The notes under the pieces were generated by a model that saw only the letters and a list, made by a program, of their open reading frames with translations, made no database searches and had not been told where the DNA came from. The translations under genes were made by a program, and so were the position numbers. A stretch of DNA of 53,729 nt, taken from Lachnospiraceae bacterium (GTDB lineage: Bacteria > Bacillota > Clostridia > Lachnospirales > Lachnospiraceae). This document shows, piece after piece, positions 51,537 through 53,729 of this stretch; within the stretch, counting starts at the first letter, position 1, and each line of letters starts with the position of its first letter. The DNA lies in contig JAGAPK010000040.1 in assembly GCA_017623295.1 (NCBI GenBank), forward strand, positions 1-53,729, in the 5' to 3' direction.

Positions 51537-52172
51537 ATGGAGAATATCAAAGAACCATATAAAATCATAGAGCGGGGTGGTATGGGAGAAATCGAAGAGA
51601 AGAAATCCCGTTTTATTGCAAATGTGGCACCGGTTCAGAATGAGGAAGAGGCACTTGCATTCATTGAAGCAATGAAGAAGAAATATTGGGATGCAAGGCA
51701 TAATTGTCATGCCTATGTTCTTGGAGAAAAAGCGCAACTGGTAAGGTTTTCAGATGATGGAGAACCCTCCGGTACAGCGGGAAAACCGATTCTGGAAGTG
51801 TTGCTTGGTCTGGAAGTAAGAAATGTTGTTGTCGTTGTTACCAGATATTTTGGCGGTACTTTGCTTGGTACGGGTGGATTGGTGCGTGCTTATACGCAGG
51901 CGACACAGGCAGGGATGGAAGCATGTAGCATTCGGACTATGCGCTATGGAACACTTTTGCAGATTACAACGGATTACAATGGAATCGGTAAGATACAGTA
52001 TTTGTTAGGACAGCGGAAAATTGCGATAGAAGAACCGGAGTACACGGATGTGGTTTCTCTGAAAGTGAAGCTTCCTTTTGAAGAGGAAGAGTCTGTTTTG
52101 AAGGAAATTACAGAAGCAACAGCCGGAAAAGCCCAGATAGAGAAAATCGAAAACCTATATTATATGGAATGA
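51537..52172 (+). CDS. IMPACT/YigZ family protein
   Basis: About 212 aa. N-terminal UPF0029/IMPACT domain with EIEEKKSRFIANVAPVQNEEEALAFIEAMKKKYWDARHNCHAYVLG, FSDDGEPSGTAGKPILEVL and VVVVTRYFGGTLLGTGGLVRAYTQAT, then a ferredoxin-like C-terminal domain (DUF1949). ATG 51537 (AGGAACAGG upstream) fits the usual family length; ATG 51498 would add 13 residues. The eukaryotic relatives (IMPACT/YIH1) regulate the stress kinase GCN2; bacterial YigZ function is poorly known. Sits 135 nt after relQ, so it may share the translation-stress theme. Confidence 0.92.
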   Translation: MENIKEPYKIIERGGMGEIEEKKSRFIANVAPVQNEEEALAFIEAMKKKYWDARHNCHAYVLGEKAQLVRFSDDGEPSGTAGKPILEVLLGLEVRNVVVVVTRYFGGTLLGTGGLVRAYTQATQAGMEACSIRTMRYGTLLQITTDYNGIGKIQYLLGQRKIAIEEPEYTDVVSLKVKLPFEEEESVLKEITEATAGKAQIEKIENLYYME

Positions 52173-52243
52173 AATGATGTGGACTGAAATTTTATAAAAT
52201 AATAGGTAATAATTTGGATAGATAAGAAGCAAGGAGGTTCATG

Positions 52244-53575
52244 ATGGAAGAAATCTTAGAATTATTAAATGCAGGACAGTATACAAAACTCCGTCAGCTC
52301 ATTGTGGAATTGAATGTAGCAGATATAGCAGCATATATGGAAGAAATGGAAAAAGATGATTTGCTGAAGCTTTTTCGTATTCTCCCTAAGAATATGGCAG
52401 CAGATGTTTTTTCTTATCTGGAACTGGAAACAGAACAGTATATTATCACATCCCTATCAGATAAAGATGCAGCACATATTATTGATAACCTGATGGCAGA
52501 TGATGCCACAGACTTACTGGAAGAAATGCCGGCCAATGTGGTAAAAAGGTTGCTTGCAAATGCCAGTGCAGAAACAAGACGAGATATCAATCACTTGCTC
52601 CGTTATCCGGAAGATTCTGCCGGAAGTATCATGACGGTGGAATATGTTGATTTAAAAGAAACTTTGACAGTGGAAGAGGCAATTGCCCGTATTCGTAAAG
52701 TTGGAGTGGACAGCGAAACGATTAATGTCTGTTATGTATTAGACCAGCGAAGAACGTTAGTTGGTACGGTAGCACTTCGTTATTTGCTTCTTAGTCCGCC
52801 GGATGCCATTATTGGAGAAATCATGCATGAGAATATTATTTCTCTGCACACAATGATGGATCAGGAAGAGGTTGCCAGACAGTTTAAAAAATACGACTTC
52901 ACTTCCATGCCTGTCGTTGATAATGAGGAACGTCTTGTCGGTATTATCACCATCGATGACGTTGTGGATATTTTGGAAGAAGAGGCTACCGAAGATATCG
53001 AGAAGATGGCGGCGGTTATGCCATCCGACAGACCTTATATGAAAACTTCGGTAATTGAAGCGTGGAAAAACCGTATTCCCTGGCTTTTGCTATTGATGCT
53101 TTCAGCAACGTTTACCGGAAGCATTATTTCTTCTTTTGAAAATGCATTAGCCCGTTATGTAGTTTTAACAACTTTTATTCCGATGCTGATGGGTACGGGT
53201 GGAAATGCCGGTGGACAGTCCAGTGCGATTATCATTCGTGGATTGTCTTTGGATGAGATTTCTTTCAAAGATTGGCCGGTTGTCGTATGGAAAGAAATCA
53301 GAACCGCTTTTTTGTGCGGTCTGACATTGGCAGTCTGCGGTTTTGTGAAAATGCTTATTGTAGAACAGGTTAGTGTTACCGTAGCATTAGTTGTTAGTGT
53401 AACTGTGTTCTTAGTTGTCATTGTTGCGAAAATTGTAGGCGCTTCGCTGCCGATACTTGTTAAGAAAATAGGAATGGACCCGGCCGTTATGGCGAGTCCA
53501 TTCATTACCACAATTGTGGATGCAATATCACTTTTAATTTATTTCAAGATTGCAACTTTAGTTCTGGGAATCTGA
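52244..53575 (+). CDS. mgtE: Magnesium transporter MgtE
   Basis: 443 aa: N-terminal superhelical domain (MgtE_N, 1-125), two CBS domains (~130-250: PEDSAGSIMTVEYVDL, MHENIISLHTMMDQEEVARQFKKYDFTSMPVVDNE) and a five-helix pore domain with the magnesium-selective motifs PMLMGTGGNAGGQSS and DPAVMASPFITTIVDA. CBS and N domains gate the pore by cytoplasmic Mg. AAGGAGG with 6-nt spacing supports the second ATG (52244) over 52241. No Mg riboswitch was recognised in the 70 bases upstream. Confidence 0.97.
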   Translation: MEEILELLNAGQYTKLRQLIVELNVADIAAYMEEMEKDDLLKLFRILPKNMAADVFSYLELETEQYIITSLSDKDAAHIIDNLMADDATDLLEEMPANVVKRLLANASAETRRDINHLLRYPEDSAGSIMTVEYVDLKETLTVEEAIARIRKVGVDSETINVCYVLDQRRTLVGTVALRYLLLSPPDAIIGEIMHENIISLHTMMDQEEVARQFKKYDFTSMPVVDNEERLVGIITIDDVVDILEEEATEDIEKMAAVMPSDRPYMKTSVIEAWKNRIPWLLLLMLSATFTGSIISSFENALARYVVLTTFIPMLMGTGGNAGGQSSAIIIRGLSLDEISFKDWPVVVWKEIRTAFLCGLTLAVCGFVKMLIVEQVSVTVALVVSVTVFLVVIVAKIVGASLPILVKKIGMDPAVMASPFITTIVDAISLLIYFKIATLVLGI

Positions 53576-53594
53576 TGCAGATTCCCAGTTTTTT
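53564..53594 (+). terminator. Terminator of mgtE
   Basis: CTGGGAATCT-gatgc-AGATTCCCAG followed by six T; the stem overlaps the last codons and the stop. It is also the insertion target of the intron that follows. Confidence 0.93.
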
Positions 53595-53596
53595 AG

Positions 53597-53729
53597 TTTG
53601 CGCGCCACGGGCGCGCTCTAACGGGTGCAAGTCCCGAACATGCCCAGGTAGTGGGAAATGTATAGCTGAACAGCAAGGGTGTCCATCGTGAGGTGAAATC
53701 TGAAGGAAGCTGTAAGCAAACCTCTGGTC
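53597..53729 (+). mobile_element. Group II intron, 5' end (domain I), cut by the window edge
   Basis: Beginning a few bases after the mgtE T-run, the sequence GCGCGCC-acg-GGCGCGC then CTCTAACGGGTGCAAGTCCC, AACAGCAAGGGTGTCC, CGTGAGGTGAAATCTGAAGG and AAGCTGTAAGCAAACC matches the conserved start of domain I in bacterial group II introns. Insertion right behind an intrinsic terminator is typical of class C introns. The reverse transcriptase and domains II-VI would lie beyond the window. The exact 5' boundary (GUGYG-like) is uncertain. Confidence 0.8.

Overview
The window looks like chromosome from an AT-rich, spore-forming Firmicute of the class Clostridia, most likely a gut Lachnospiraceae (Roseburia/Coprococcus/Blautia-like). 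The reasons are strong AGGAGG ribosome binding sites, spoIIA and spoVA genes, a valS T-box, rho-independent terminators with long T-runs, and a cytoplasmic manno-oligosaccharide pathway of the kind known from Roseburia. No rRNA, tRNA or CRISPR array was seen. The only mobile element is the 5' end of a group II intron at the right edge.

Layout. (1) 1-3.8 kb: an HPr-like protein without the active-site histidine, a PD-(D/E)XK nuclease/Fe-S helicase fusion, and endonuclease IV. (2) 3.8-8.1 kb: a repeat-rich regulatory region with DnaA-box-like sites, a strong promoter, a 30-codon leader ORF and a terminator, then a heterodimeric ABC exporter; the layout resembles bmrB-bmrCD attenuation. (3) 8.1-22.5 kb: a mannan-oligosaccharide locus: AraC, GH113 mannosidase with a co-transcribed ABC exporter, LacI, a second AraC, sugar-binding lipoprotein, two permeases, cellobiose 2-epimerase, two GH130 phosphorylases and a CE2 esterase. 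Imported acetylated oligosaccharides would be deacetylated, trimmed, epimerised and phosphorolysed to mannose-1-phosphate plus glucose. (4) 22.5-25.9 kb: an envelope-type operon padR-DUF1700-DUF4097-pspC and a convergent ECF S-component. (5) 26-30.4 kb: a membrane HD-GYP signalling protein and a GH31 alpha-glucosidase. (6) 30.5-38.6 kb: a small orphan ORF, T-box valS, a FapA-like protein, folC, a 48-aa ORF and a zinc-ribbon/TPR membrane protein. (7) 38.7-44.4 kb: spoIIAA-spoIIAB-sigF, an Lsa-like ABC-F gene behind an apparent attenuator, two small ORFs, and spoVAA-AB-AC behind a forespore-type promoter. (8) 44.5-53.7 kb: a small kinase-like protein, a coiled-coil protein, an ion-transporter-superfamily permease, a degenerate CobS-like protein, a TetM-like GTPase fused to a Rae1/YacP ribonuclease domain next to a small alarmone synthetase and an IMPACT/YigZ protein, MgtE, and a group II intron inserted just after the mgtE terminator.

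The most interesting items are the TetM-Rae1 fusion with its ribosome-stress neighbours, two apparent attenuation leaders in front of antibiotic-type ABC genes (one with a 3-codon upstream ORF and a 10-bp complement to the terminator loop), and shared ACTTAA/TTAAGT operator-like motifs in the mannan locus. All functional assignments come from reading motifs; no database search was run.
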